The notes under the pieces were generated by a model that saw only the letters and a program-made list of their open reading frames with translations, had not been told where the DNA came from and did no database searches. From JAQGMJ01 sp036498945 (GTDB taxonomy: Bacteria; Pseudomonadota; Gammaproteobacteria; Burkholderiales; JAEUOS01): DNA of 64,000 bases. Of this stretch, positions 1-9,814 are shown piece by piece (position 1 is the stretch's first letter; every line of letters starts with the position of its first letter). The translations under genes were made by a program, and so were the position numbers. Location: the NCBI GenBank assembly GCA_036498945.1, contig DASYEQ010000094.1, positions 1 to 64,000 of the forward strand, written 5' to 3'.

Positions 1-1
1 C

Positions 2-481
2 CTCACCAAGGTGGCCGACCTGCCGGAGCACGTGGTGCTGCGTCCGCTGCCCGGGCTGCCGGTGATCCGCGACCTGATCGTCGACATGGCGCAGTTCTTC
101 AAGCAATACCATTCGATCAAGCCGTACGTGATCAACAACGACCCGCCGCCGGAAAAGGAACGCCTGCAGTCGCAGGAAGACCGCGAAGAGCTGAACGGCC
201 TGTACGAGTGCATCCTGTGCGCCTCGTGCTCCACCTCCTGCCCGTCGTTCTGGTGGAACCCGGACAAGTTCGTCGGTCCCGCCGGCCTGTTGCAGGCCTA
301 CCGCTTCCTTGCCGACACGCGCGACCAGGCGACAAGTGAGCGCCTCGACAACCTCGAGGACCCGTACCGCCTGTTCCGTTGCCACACCATCATGAATTGC
401 GTCGATGTCTGCCCCAAGGGCCTGAACCCAACCAAGGCGATCGGCAAGATCAAGGAGCTGATGGTGCGGCGCGCGGTGTAA
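2..481 (+). CDS. sdhB: succinate dehydrogenase iron-sulfur subunit (3' part)
   Basis: This is the C-terminal part of the Fe-S subunit of respiratory complex II, which passes electrons from the flavoprotein SdhA to quinone at the cytoplasmic membrane. The open frame runs in from the left edge, so about 70-75 N-terminal residues, including the [2Fe-2S] domain, are missing. The visible part holds both cysteine clusters of the [4Fe-4S]/[3Fe-4S] domain: CILCASCSTSCP and, further on, CHTIMNCVDVCPKG. The protein ends in the usual basic tail (KIKELMVRRAV). sdhE and gltA follow on the same strand, as is typical of betaproteobacteria. The identification is certain; only the start is off-window. Confidence 0.97.
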   Translation, partial: LTKVADLPEHVVLRPLPGLPVIRDLIVDMAQFFKQYHSIKPYVINNDPPPEKERLQSQEDREELNGLYECILCASCSTSCPSFWWNPDKFVGPAGLLQAYRFLADTRDQATSERLDNLEDPYRLFRCHTIMNCVDVCPKGLNPTKAIGKIKELMVRRAV

Positions 482-506
482 GCCGGCGTGTTTTGTGCGC
501 GGATTT

Positions 507-534
507 TTGCAAAGATTTAACCGGCTTTTAATCT
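507..534 (+). promoter_or_regulatory. candidate sigma-70 promoter for sdhE-gltA
   Basis: TTGCAA (507-512) is separated by 16 nt from TAATCT (529-534), in the AT-rich gap between sdhB and sdhE. It would give a start site about 20 nt before the sdhE ATG. It is inferred from hexamer match and spacing only; read-through from sdhB is equally possible. Confidence 0.35.
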
Positions 535-558
535 GTACCATCCGTTCATTGCCCTACC

Positions 559-819
559 ATGCTTGATGCCGCAGAACTCTCCCGCCTGAAGTGGCGCAGC
601 CGCCGTGGCATGCTGGAAAACGATCTCGTCATGGAGACGTTTTTCGCGCGCCACGAAAGCGAGCTGACGCCCGCCCGGGTGGAGGGGCTGCAGGTGCTGC
701 TTGAACTGCCGGATCCCGAACTCTGGGATCTGGTCACCGGGCGCGCGGAGTTGTCCGCCCGTGCCATGCCCGCCGTGCATGAAATGCTCGGCTGGATGCG
801 GGAATCGCAAGCGCACTAA
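559..819 (+). CDS. sdhE: FAD assembly factor SdhE (succinate dehydrogenase flavinylation)
   Basis: An 86-residue soluble protein of the SdhE/YgfY (Sdh5) family, which promotes covalent attachment of FAD to SdhA. The diagnostic RGMLEND segment (residues 16-22), containing the conserved RGxxE motif, is intact. The rest is the expected small helical bundle ending at WMRESQAH. It lies between sdhB and gltA, as expected for a complex II assembly factor. No good Shine-Dalgarno precedes the ATG, but the N-terminal sequence matches the family start well. Confidence 0.95.
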   Translation: MLDAAELSRLKWRSRRGMLENDLVMETFFARHESELTPARVEGLQVLLELPDPELWDLVTGRAELSARAMPAVHEMLGWMRESQAH

Positions 820-929
820 TAGGGTAAATACGAGGCAGGCTGGATCAGCCGCGCACGGACGCCGTCCGCGGAACCGGTAAAATCCAGCCACGGACTCAAC
901 AAAGAGCAAACAGGAACCAGGAGCTTTCC

Positions 930-2249
<1,320 letters not shown>

Positions 2250-2251
2250 AG

Positions 2252-2280
2252 AGGTTTTGGTAAAAACCTGTTGTTTTAAT
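2252..2280 (+). terminator. probable intrinsic terminator after gltA
   Basis: AGGTTTT (2252-2258), loop GGTA and AAAACCT (2263-2269) form a perfect 7-bp hairpin 3 nt after the gltA stop, followed by a T-rich run (GTTGTTTTAATTGGTTTTTT). The stem is AT-rich and so weak, but position and U-tract fit Rho-independent termination. Confidence 0.5.
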
Positions 2281-2340
2281 TGGTTTTTTAGTTGGTCAAG
2301 GCTGTTTGTGTTATTCTCTCGTCACACAGTTTTCCCAGAA

Positions 2341-2404
2341 TTGACATCGTCGATGTAAACCCCCATATGACAATTCGGAGAAGCGCGGGCCGTCAGGCCC
2401 GCGC
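2341..2404 (+). promoter_or_regulatory. odhA promoter with embedded palindrome and leader hairpin
   Basis: A perfect -35 TTGACA (2341-2346) is spaced 17 nt from CATATG (2364-2369), giving a predicted start near 2376. Between the hexamers lies an inverted repeat, ACATCG-T-CGATGT (2344-2356), placed where a bound regulator would compete with RNA polymerase. Just downstream, GCGCGGGCC-gtca-GGCCCGCGC (2383-2404) forms a 9-bp GC hairpin in the leader, about 100 nt before the odhA start. Together these suggest that odhA-odhB-lpd has its own regulated promoter. No regulator is identified. Confidence 0.55.
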
Positions 2405-2506
2405 ACAGCACTTCGCTGCGCGGCAGGAGCCGCAACGCGAGGGGGTAGACAGGTTCCGGCCCCGATACCCGCACTGTGATCGAGAAACTCGAGAAAGGTG
2501 AGCGCC

Positions 2507-5368
2507 ATGATGAAAGAATTTGAAGCCAATTCGTACCTCTTCGGCGGCAACGCGCCGTACGTGGAGGAGTTGTACGAGTCCTACCTGAATAATCCCGGCT
2601 CCGTGCCGGAAAAGTGGCGCGATTACTTCGACGCCCTGCAGCACGTTCCCGCCGCCAATGGCGCCGCCGAGGCGCGCGACGTGGCCCATGCGCCGATCGT
2701 CGAATCCTTCGCCCAGCGCGCGAAGGAAAATACCCTGCGCCCGCAAGGCGGCTCTTCCGTCGACCTGTCGGTGGCGCGCAAACAGGTGTTCGTGCAGCAG
2801 CTGATCGCGGCTTATCGCTACGTCGGCAACCAGTGGGCCGACCTCGACCCGCTCAAGCGCACCGAGCGCCCGCACATTCCCGAACTCGAGCCGGCCTTCT
2901 ACGACCTGACCGAGGCGGATCTCGACATCACGTTCAATGCCAATTCGCTGTATTTCGGCAAGGAACAGATGACCCTGCGCGAGATCCTGCAGGCGCTGCG
3001 CGAGACCTACTGCGGCACCATCGGCGCCGAGTACATGTACATGGGCGACATGACCCAGAAGCGCTGGCTGCAGCAGCGCCTGGAGTCGATCCGTTCCAAG
3101 CCGAGCTTTACCACCGAGCAGAAAAAGCACATCCTCGACAGCCTGACCGGCGCCGAAGGCCTGGAGCGCTACCTGCACACCCGTTACGTCGGCCAGAAGC
3201 GTTTCTCGCTGGAAGGCGGCGACAGCTTCATTCCCTCGATGGACGAGCTGATCCAGAGGGCAGGGGAGCGCGGCGTGCAGGAAATCGTCATCGGCATGGC
3301 GCACCGCGGGCGCCTGAACGTCCTGGTGAACATCCTGGGCAAGATGCCCTCCGACTTGTTCGAGGAATTTGAAGGCAAGCACGTCGACGACCTGCCGGCC
3401 GGCGACGTCAAGTACCACAAGGGCTTTTCCTCCGACGTGTCCACCCCCGGCGGCCCGGTGCACCTGTCGCTGGCGTTCAATCCCTCGCACCTGGAAATCG
3501 TCAACCCGGTGGTCGAAGGCTCCTGCCGTGCGCGCATGGACCGCCGCGGCGACAAGGATGGCAGCCAGGTGCTGCCGATCCTGGTGCACGGCGACGCCGC
3601 CGTTGCCGGCCAGGGCGTGGTGATGGAAACCCTGAACCTGGCGCAGACGCGCGGCTACGGCACCCAGGGCACGGTGCACATCGTCATCAACAACCAGATC
3701 GGCTTCACCACCTCTGACCCGCGCGACTCGCGCTCGACGCTGTATTGCACCGACGTGATGAAGATGATCGAGGCGCCGGTGCTGCACGTGAATGGAGATG
3801 ATCCGGAAGCTGTCGTGCTCGCCACCCAGATCGCGCTGGACTTCCGCACCGAGTTCAAGAAGGACGTCGTCGTCGACATCGTCTGCTTCCGCAAGCTCGG
3901 CCACAACGAGCAGGACACTCCGGCGATGACCCAGCCGCTGATGTACAAGCGCATTGCCCAGCATCCCGGCACGCGCAAGCTGTACGGCGACAAGCTGGCG
4001 GCGCAAGGCGTGCTGCCGGCCGACGGGCCGGACAACCTGGTGAAGGAATACCGCGCCCTGATGGACGCTGGCCAAGCCACGGTCGAGTACGTGCTCTCCG
4101 ATTTCAAGAGCAAGTACGCGGTCGACTGGATGCCCTTCCTCAACAAGAAGTGGACCGATGCGGCCGACACCGCGCTGCCGATGGCTGAACTGCGCCGCCT
4201 GGGCGAGCGCATCACCACGCTGCCGCCCAACTTCAAGCCGCACGCGCTGGTCGAGAACGTGATCGCCAACCGCCGCAAGATGGCCAACGACGAGTTGCCG
4301 CTGGACTGGGGCATGGGTGAGCACATGGCGTTCGCCTCGCTGGTGGCTTCCGGCTACGGCGTGCGCATCACCGGCCAGGATTCCGGCCGCGGTACCTTCA
4401 CCCACCGCCACGCGGTGCTGCACGACCAGAACCGCGAGAAGTGGGATTCCGGCACCTACATTCCGCTGCAGAACATCTCGGACAAGCAGGCGCCGTTCAC
4501 CGTGATCGATTCCGTGCTGTCGGAAGAGGCGGTGATGGGCTTCGAGTATGGCTATGCCTCCTCCGACCCCAACACCCTGGTGATCTGGGAAGGCCAGTTC
4601 GGCGACTTCGCCAACGGCGCCCAGGTGGTGATCGACCAGTTCATCACGTCCGGCGAAGTGAAGTGGGGCCGCGCCTGCGGCCTGACCTTGATGCTGCCGC
4701 ACGGCTATGAAGGCCAGGGCCCGGAGCACAGCTCGGCGCGCATCGAGCGCTTCCTGCAGCTCTCCGCCGACCACAACATCCAGGTGGTGCAGCCGACCAC
4801 GCCGGCGCAGATCTTCCATCTGCTGCGCCGCCAGATGGTGCGCATGTTCCGCAAGCCGCTGATCATCTTCACGCCGAAGTCGCTGCTGCGCCACAAGGAA
4901 GCGGTGTCCGACCTGGGCGAACTGGCCAAGGGCGAGTTCCAGCCGATCATCGGCGAAGTGGACAAGAGCATCAAGGCGAAGGACGTCACCCGCGTGGTCT
5001 GCTGCTCCGGCAAGGTGTATTACGACCTGGTGGCGGCGCGCCGCGACAAGAAGCTCTCCGACGTGGCGATCGTGCGCGTGGAGCAGATGTACCCGTTCGC
5101 CCACAAGGTGTTCGGCGCCGAACTCAAGAAATACGAAAACGTGACCGACGTGGTGTGGTGCCAGGATGAGCCGCAGAACCAGGGCGCGTGGTTCCACATC
5201 CAGCACAACTTGCTGGAGAACATGGCCGACGGCCAGAAGCTGGCCTACGCCGGCCGTCCCGCCTCGGCATCGCCCGCCGCGGGCTACGCCGCCAAGCACG
5301 CCGAGCAGCAAAAGGCGCTGGTGGCGCAGGCGTTCGCCAAATCCAAGGGTTTGGTGGTCACCAAGTAG
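2507..5368 (+). CDS. odhA: 2-oxoglutarate dehydrogenase E1 component
   Basis: Thiamine-diphosphate-dependent decarboxylase (E1o) of the 2-oxoglutarate dehydrogenase complex, converting 2-oxoglutarate to succinyl-lipoyl-E2. The 953-residue length is typical. The N-terminal E2-binding segment (SYLFGGNAPYVEELYE), the active-site AHRGRLNVL, the ThDP/Mg-binding stretch from GDAAVAGQG to NNQIGFT, and the C-terminal transketolase-like domain (HGYEGQGPEHSSAR) are all visible. I chose the ATG at 2507, preceded by GAGAAAGG at good spacing, over an in-frame GTG at 2498 that has no ribosome-binding site. odhB and lpd follow. Confidence 0.97.
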   Translation: MMKEFEANSYLFGGNAPYVEELYESYLNNPGSVPEKWRDYFDALQHVPAANGAAEARDVAHAPIVESFAQRAKENTLRPQGGSSVDLSVARKQVFVQQLIAAYRYVGNQWADLDPLKRTERPHIPELEPAFYDLTEADLDITFNANSLYFGKEQMTLREILQALRETYCGTIGAEYMYMGDMTQKRWLQQRLESIRSKPSFTTEQKKHILDSLTGAEGLERYLHTRYVGQKRFSLEGGDSFIPSMDELIQRAGERGVQEIVIGMAHRGRLNVLVNILGKMPSDLFEEFEGKHVDDLPAGDVKYHKGFSSDVSTPGGPVHLSLAFNPSHLEIVNPVVEGSCRARMDRRGDKDGSQVLPILVHGDAAVAGQGVVMETLNLAQTRGYGTQGTVHIVINNQIGFTTSDPRDSRSTLYCTDVMKMIEAPVLHVNGDDPEAVVLATQIALDFRTEFKKDVVVDIVCFRKLGHNEQDTPAMTQPLMYKRIAQHPGTRKLYGDKLAAQGVLPADGPDNLVKEYRALMDAGQATVEYVLSDFKSKYAVDWMPFLNKKWTDAADTALPMAELRRLGERITTLPPNFKPHALVENVIANRRKMANDELPLDWGMGEHMAFASLVASGYGVRITGQDSGRGTFTHRHAVLHDQNREKWDSGTYIPLQNISDKQAPFTVIDSVLSEEAVMGFEYGYASSDPNTLVIWEGQFGDFANGAQVVIDQFITSGEVKWGRACGLTLMLPHGYEGQGPEHSSARIERFLQLSADHNIQVVQPTTPAQIFHLLRRQMVRMFRKPLIIFTPKSLLRHKEAVSDLGELAKGEFQPIIGEVDKSIKAKDVTRVVCCSGKVYYDLVAARRDKKLSDVAIVRVEQMYPFAHKVFGAELKKYENVTDVVWCQDEPQNQGAWFHIQHNLLENMADGQKLAYAGRPASASPAAGYAAKHAEQQKALVAQAFAKSKGLVVTK

Positions 5369-5408
5369 GCCGGACCTTTCTTCAACTCAACCGCAATTCA
5401 TAACAAGA

Positions 5409-5442
5409 CGCGCGGTCCCGGGAGCAAGCCCGGGACCGCGCG
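5409..5442 (+). repeat. perfect 14-bp hairpin between odhA and odhB
   Basis: CGCGCGGTCCCGGG (5409-5422), loop AGCAAG and its exact complement (5429-5442) fill the middle of the odhA-odhB gap. No U-tract follows, so it is not a standard terminator. On the reverse strand it is preceded by GTCATTCG, resembling dispersed GTCATTC-type palindromic repeats; another such element lies at 58468. It may act as a processing or mRNA-stability site within the operon. Confidence 0.6.
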
Positions 5443-5461
5443 CGAATGACGGAGTAGATTC

Positions 5462-6703
5462 ATGGCAATCATCGAAGTAAAAGTCCCGCAGCTGTCCGAA
5501 TCCGTGGCGGAAGCGACCTTGCTGGCGTGGCACAAGAAGGCCGGCGAAGCAGTGAGCCGCGACGAGAACCTGGTCGATGTCGAAACCGACAAGGTGGTGC
5601 TGGAATTGCCGGCGCCGGAAGCGGGTGTGCTGGTCGAGATCATCAAGGGTGACGGCAGCACGGTGGTGTCCGACGAGGTGATTGCGCGCATCGACACGGC
5701 GGTTACCGCCGGTGCTGCCGCCCCGTCCGCCAAGCCCGCCGCCGCAGCGCCCGCGGCCGCACCGGCCGCCGCATCTGCCAATGCCGGCAGCGCCGCGCTG
5801 GCGATGCCCTCGGCCGCCAAGATCATGGCCGAGCAGGGCGTGAACCCTGCGAACGTCGCCGGCACCGGCAAGGATGGCCGCATCACCAAGGGCGATGCGC
5901 TGGCCGCCGCCTCCGGTGGCGCCGCCGCTCCGGCTGCGCCCAAGCCCGCCGCCGCGCCGCTGGCCGCGGTCAAGGCCGCTGTCAACCTGCAATTCCTCGG
6001 CGAGCGCCCCGAGCAGCGCGTGCCGATGTCGCGCCTGCGCCAGCGCGTGGCGCAGCGCCTGCTGGAATCGCAATCGACCAACGCCATCCTGACGACGTTC
6101 AACGAAGTCAACATGCAGCCGGTGATGGACCTGCGCAAGAAGTATGGCGAGAAGTTCGAGAAGGAGCATGGCATCAAGCTGGGCTTCATGTCCTTCTTCG
6201 TCAAAGCCGCGGTCTATGCGCTGAAGAAGTACCCGCTGGTCAACGCCTCGATCGACGGCACCGACATCGTGTACCACGGCTATTTCGACATCGGCGTGGC
6301 GGTGGGTTCGCCGCGCGGCCTGGTGGTGCCGATCCTGCGCGACGCGGACCAGAAGAGCTTCGCGGGCATCGAAAAGGAAATCGCCGGCTTCGGCGTCAAG
6401 GCGCGTGACGGCAAGCTGTCGCTGGAAGAACTCACCGGCGGCACCTTCTCGATTTCCAACGGCGGCATCTTCGGCTCGATGCTCTCGACCCCGATCATCA
6501 ACCCGCCGCAATCGGCCATCCTCGGCGTGCACGCCACCAAGGAGCGCCCGGTGGTGGAAAACGGCCAGATCGTGATCCGTCCGATCAACTACCTGGCGAT
6601 GAGCTACGATCACCGCATCATCGACGGCCGCGAAGCGGTGCTGTCGCTGGTGGCCATGAAGGAAGCGCTGGAAGATCCGCAGCGCATTTTGCTGGAGCTT
6701 TGA
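5462..6703 (+). CDS. odhB: dihydrolipoyllysine succinyltransferase (E2 of 2-oxoglutarate dehydrogenase)
   Basis: Core E2 subunit that transfers the succinyl group to CoA. Domain order over 413 residues: lipoyl domain (1-75) with the lipoylated lysine in VETDKV (K44), an Ala/Pro-rich linker, a peripheral subunit-binding domain (about 112-148, AMPSAAKIMAEQGVNP), a second Ala/Pro linker, and the catalytic acyltransferase domain ending with SYDHRIIDGREAV, where H384 and D388 are the catalytic pair. It carries one lipoyl domain, as expected for the succinyl-transferring type. The start has a fair GGAGTAG ribosome-binding site upstream. Confidence 0.97.
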   Translation: MAIIEVKVPQLSESVAEATLLAWHKKAGEAVSRDENLVDVETDKVVLELPAPEAGVLVEIIKGDGSTVVSDEVIARIDTAVTAGAAAPSAKPAAAAPAAAPAAASANAGSAALAMPSAAKIMAEQGVNPANVAGTGKDGRITKGDALAAASGGAAAPAAPKPAAAPLAAVKAAVNLQFLGERPEQRVPMSRLRQRVAQRLLESQSTNAILTTFNEVNMQPVMDLRKKYGEKFEKEHGIKLGFMSFFVKAAVYALKKYPLVNASIDGTDIVYHGYFDIGVAVGSPRGLVVPILRDADQKSFAGIEKEIAGFGVKARDGKLSLEELTGGTFSISNGGIFGSMLSTPIINPPQSAILGVHATKERPVVENGQIVIRPINYLAMSYDHRIIDGREAVLSLVAMKEALEDPQRILLEL

Positions 6704-6705
6704 TC

Positions 6706-7149
6706 TTGCGTCTGTTCAAACTTGCAGGGGCGGCGCTGATTGCGGCCGCGGGAATGTTTTCGGCCGGCACGGCGCAGGCGTTCAACGAGTCCAACGCGGG
6801 CGTCTACACGGTGCTGAACCAGCAGACCGGTGAGCCGACGCAATTCGCCTACCGCTTTTATGTGCACGAGGGCAAATGGGTGGGCGAGGAACGGGCACCT
6901 GACGGCAGCTGGAGCGCCTTCAAATGCGACAAGGATTGCGAGATCAAGCCGCTCGCCGACGCGGACATGCCCAAGCAGATCCCCGGGCTGGACCAGATCA
7001 CACCCTCGTGCCTGGCGAACAGCAATTTTGCCGTCTGCAGTTATTTGCTGAAAAAAGAGGCGAAGCCGACGGGTCAGCATTACATGCTGGTGCTGAACAC
7101 GCCCAAGGGTAAGGTCGTGTTGCTCATGGCCTTTACCGCGCCGCTTTAA
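6706..7149 (+). CDS. small secreted protein of unknown function in the odh operon
   Basis: Unrecognised 147-residue protein inserted between odhB and lpd. TTG codons at 6700 (overlapping the odhB stop) and 6706 are the possible starts; I prefer 6706 because GGAG at 6694-6697 is then 8 nt away. The N-terminus is a clear Sec signal peptide (RLFKLAGAALIAAAGMFSAG, cleavage after AQA), so the mature protein is periplasmic. It contains four cysteines (CDKDC, then C in TPSC and FAVC), which could form two disulfides. Codon use matches the neighbours. Why a periplasmic protein lies inside a cytoplasmic-complex operon is unclear. Confidence 0.75.
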   Translation: MRLFKLAGAALIAAAGMFSAGTAQAFNESNAGVYTVLNQQTGEPTQFAYRFYVHEGKWVGEERAPDGSWSAFKCDKDCEIKPLADADMPKQIPGLDQITPSCLANSNFAVCSYLLKKEAKPTGQHYMLVLNTPKGKVVLLMAFTAPL

Positions 7150-7164
7150 GGAAGAAAGTCGTTC

Positions 7165-8595
7165 ATGGCAAAGAATTTCGATGTGGTGGTGATCGGCGGC
7201 GGCCCGGCGGGCTATGTTGCCGCGATTCGCGCAGGCCAGCTGGGCCTGTCGGTGGCTTGCGTGGAGAAGTGGAAGAACCCCCAGGGCAAGATGGCGTTGG
7301 GCGGCACCTGCCTGAACGTGGGCTGCATTCCTTCGAAGGCGTTGCTGGAATCTTCCGAGAACTACGAGAAGCTGGAACACAAGTTCGCCGACCACGGCAT
7401 CAGCGTCAAGGGCGCGGAGATCGACGTCGCCAAGATGCAGGCGCGCAAGGAGATGGTGGTCGGCAAGATGACCGGCGGCATCGAGATGCTGTTCCGCAAG
7501 AACAAGGTCACCTGGCTCAAGGGCCATGGCAAGTTTGCCGGCAAGGAAGGCGACGCCTACAAGATCGAGGTGACGGGTGATGCCGGCGCCGAGACCGTGA
7601 CGGCGAAGAACGTGATCATCGCCACCGGCTCGAAGGCACGCCATCTGCCGAACGTGCCGGTGGATAACGTCACCGTCTGCGACAACGAGGGCGCGCTGGC
7701 GTTGCCGGCGGTGCCGAAGAGGCTGGGCGTGATCGGCGCCGGCGTGATCGGCCTGGAACTGGGTTCGGTGTGGCGCCGCCTGGGCGCGGACGTCACCATC
7801 CTCGAAGCGCTGCCGGCCTTCCTGGCCGCGGCCGACGAGGCGGTGGCCAAGGAAGCGTGGAAGCAGTTCACCAAGCAGGGCCTGAAGATCAGCCTGGGCG
7901 TGAAAATCAGCGAGGTGAAGCAGGACAAGAAGGGCGTCACCATCAGCTACGCCGATGCCGAGGGCAAGGCGCAGGTGCTGGAGTGCGACAAGCTGATCGT
8001 CTCCATCGGCCGTGTGCCGAATACGGACAATCTCGGGCTCGAATCGATTGGTCTGAAGGCCAATGAGCGTGGCATGATCGACGTCGACAACCATTGCCGC
8101 ACCTTGCTCAACGGCGTTTATGCCGTGGGCGACGTGGTGCGTGGGCCGATGCTGGCGCACAAGGGCGAGGAAGAGGGCGTGATGGCGGCCGAACTGATCG
8201 CCGGCCAGAAGGGCCACGTCAACTACGACACCATTCCCTGGGTGATCTACACCAACCCGGAAATCGCCTGGGTTGGCAAGACCGAGCAGCAGCTGAAGAG
8301 CGAAGGCGTGGCCTACAAGGCCGGCTCCTTCCCTTTCCTGGCCAACGGCCGCGCCTGGGGCCAGGGCGAGCCGGATGGCTTCGTCAAGGTGCTGGCGGAC
8401 GCCAAGACCGACCGCATTCTCGGCGTGCACGTGATCCACGCCCACGCTTCGGAGCAGATCGCCGAAGCGGTGCTGGCGATGGAATTCGTCGCCGCTTCCG
8501 AAGATGTCGGCCGTACCAGCCACGCGCACCCTTCGCTTTCCGAAGTGATGAAGGAAGCGATGCTGGCGGTGGAAAAGCGCGCCATCCATATCTGA
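7165..8595 (+). CDS. lpd: dihydrolipoamide dehydrogenase (E3)
   Basis: FAD-dependent disulfide oxidoreductase that reoxidises dihydrolipoyl groups with NAD+. The 476 residues show the N-terminal FAD motif GGGPAGYVAA, the redox-active disulfide in GGTCLNVGCIPSKAL (C49 and C54), the central NAD-binding GAGVIGLELGSVWRRLGA, a second FAD contact near GVYAVGDV, and the C-terminal active-site HAHPSLSE histidine (H455) that acts from the partner subunit. Its place behind odhA and odhB makes it the E3 of this complex, though it may also serve other 2-oxoacid dehydrogenases. An AGGAAGAAAG ribosome-binding region precedes the ATG. Confidence 0.97.
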   Translation: MAKNFDVVVIGGGPAGYVAAIRAGQLGLSVACVEKWKNPQGKMALGGTCLNVGCIPSKALLESSENYEKLEHKFADHGISVKGAEIDVAKMQARKEMVVGKMTGGIEMLFRKNKVTWLKGHGKFAGKEGDAYKIEVTGDAGAETVTAKNVIIATGSKARHLPNVPVDNVTVCDNEGALALPAVPKRLGVIGAGVIGLELGSVWRRLGADVTILEALPAFLAAADEAVAKEAWKQFTKQGLKISLGVKISEVKQDKKGVTISYADAEGKAQVLECDKLIVSIGRVPNTDNLGLESIGLKANERGMIDVDNHCRTLLNGVYAVGDVVRGPMLAHKGEEEGVMAAELIAGQKGHVNYDTIPWVIYTNPEIAWVGKTEQQLKSEGVAYKAGSFPFLANGRAWGQGEPDGFVKVLADAKTDRILGVHVIHAHASEQIAEAVLAMEFVAASEDVGRTSHAHPSLSEVMKEAMLAVEKRAIHI

Positions 8596-8632
8596 TGGCG
8601 CGGTTCGCGTAACCCAGGGCTGAGGACACCCG

Positions 8633-9799
8633 ATGCGCGATAGCGCCCTGGGCGAAGAGGACGATTCGATCGACGACATCAACTCGCTGGCGGAAGCCGG
8701 CGAGCTGACCGTCATCGACTACTACCGCAAGGTGGTGGAGCGGCGCGGCTACACCAGCGACGAGTCGCAGCTCGCCGCGGTGATGAAGATGCAGGACCTG
8801 TACGACGAGTGGGTGGGCTACAAGGCGCGGCGCAATACCGCGCTCAAGCGCATGTTCGTCAAGCCGGAATTGCCGCGCGGCGTCTACCTGTGGGGAGGGG
8901 TGGGGCGAGGCAAGAGCTTCCTGATGGACAGTTTCTACCTCTGCGTGCCGCTGGTGAAAAAGCGCCGCGTGCACTTTCACCATTTCATGCGCGACGTGCA
9001 CCAGGCGCTCGACGAGGTCAAGGGCAGCGAGGACCCGCTGGAGCTGGTGGCCAAAGACATCGCCGCCAAGTACCGCCTGATCTGCTTCGACGAGTTTCAC
9101 GTCAACGACATCGCCGACGCGATGATCCTCGGGCGTCTGCTGCAGCACCTGTTCGACAACCGCGTGATGCTGTGCATGACGTCGAACTACCATCCCGACC
9201 TGCTGTGGAAGGACGGCCTGCAGCGCGCCAAGTTCCTGCCGGCCATCGAGATGATCAAGCAGCACCTGGACATCATCAACGTCGATGCAGGCGTCGACTA
9301 CCGCAGGCGCGCGCTGGAAAGCGCGCACATCTACCACACGCCGATCACGCCCGAGACCAGCGCGGCGCTGGGGAGCGAATTCGACCGCATCGCCGAGGTG
9401 GAAGACGAGCACCAGCCGCTGGACGTCGAAGGCCGCGAGATCGAATACGTGCGGCGCGCCGGCGGCATCGTCTGGTTCACCTTCGGCCAACTGTGCGGCG
9501 GGCCGCGCTCCTATACCGACTACGTCGACCTGACGCGGCGCTTTCACACCATCGTGCTCTCCGACATTCCGGAGATGGGGCCGCGCCAGGCCTCGGAAGC
9601 GCGGCGCTTCACCTGGCTGATCGACGTGCTGTACGACGCCCGGGTGAAGATGATCATGTCGGCCGCGGTGCCGCCGGAGAAGCTCTACACCCAGGGCGCG
9701 CTGGTGAACGAATTCGCACGCAGCGTCAGCCGCATCGAGGAAATGCAGACGCTGGACTACCTGCGCCAGCCGCGCGTCGAGCAGCACGGTTTCCGCTAG
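8633..9799 (+). CDS. zapE: cell division ATPase ZapE (AFG1/LACE1 family)
   Basis: A 388-residue AFG1-type ATPase; E. coli ZapE associates with FtsZ at the division site and destabilises Z-rings. The Walker A motif is GGVGRGKSFLMDSF (about residues 88-101) and Walker B is LICFDEFHVNDIADAM. The sensor-like SNYHPDLLWKDGLQR and the C-terminal FARSVSRIEEMQT typical of the family are present. It follows lpd closely, an arrangement common in betaproteobacteria, so it is probably co-transcribed. The next gene downstream is convergent. Confidence 0.93.
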   Translation: MRDSALGEEDDSIDDINSLAEAGELTVIDYYRKVVERRGYTSDESQLAAVMKMQDLYDEWVGYKARRNTALKRMFVKPELPRGVYLWGGVGRGKSFLMDSFYLCVPLVKKRRVHFHHFMRDVHQALDEVKGSEDPLELVAKDIAAKYRLICFDEFHVNDIADAMILGRLLQHLFDNRVMLCMTSNYHPDLLWKDGLQRAKFLPAIEMIKQHLDIINVDAGVDYRRRALESAHIYHTPITPETSAALGSEFDRIAEVEDEHQPLDVEGREIEYVRRAGGIVWFTFGQLCGGPRSYTDYVDLTRRFHTIVLSDIPEMGPRQASEARRFTWLIDVLYDARVKMIMSAAVPPEKLYTQGALVNEFARSVSRIEEMQTLDYLRQPRVEQHGFR

Positions 9800-9814
9800 C
9801 CCCGGCGGCGGCGC

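Noticed and set aside
2393..5311. A 972-codon open frame antisense to odhA
   Set aside because: High GC at third codon positions leaves few stops on the opposite strand; the translation is His/Arg/Val-rich with no domain, and the plus-strand frame is clearly odhA.
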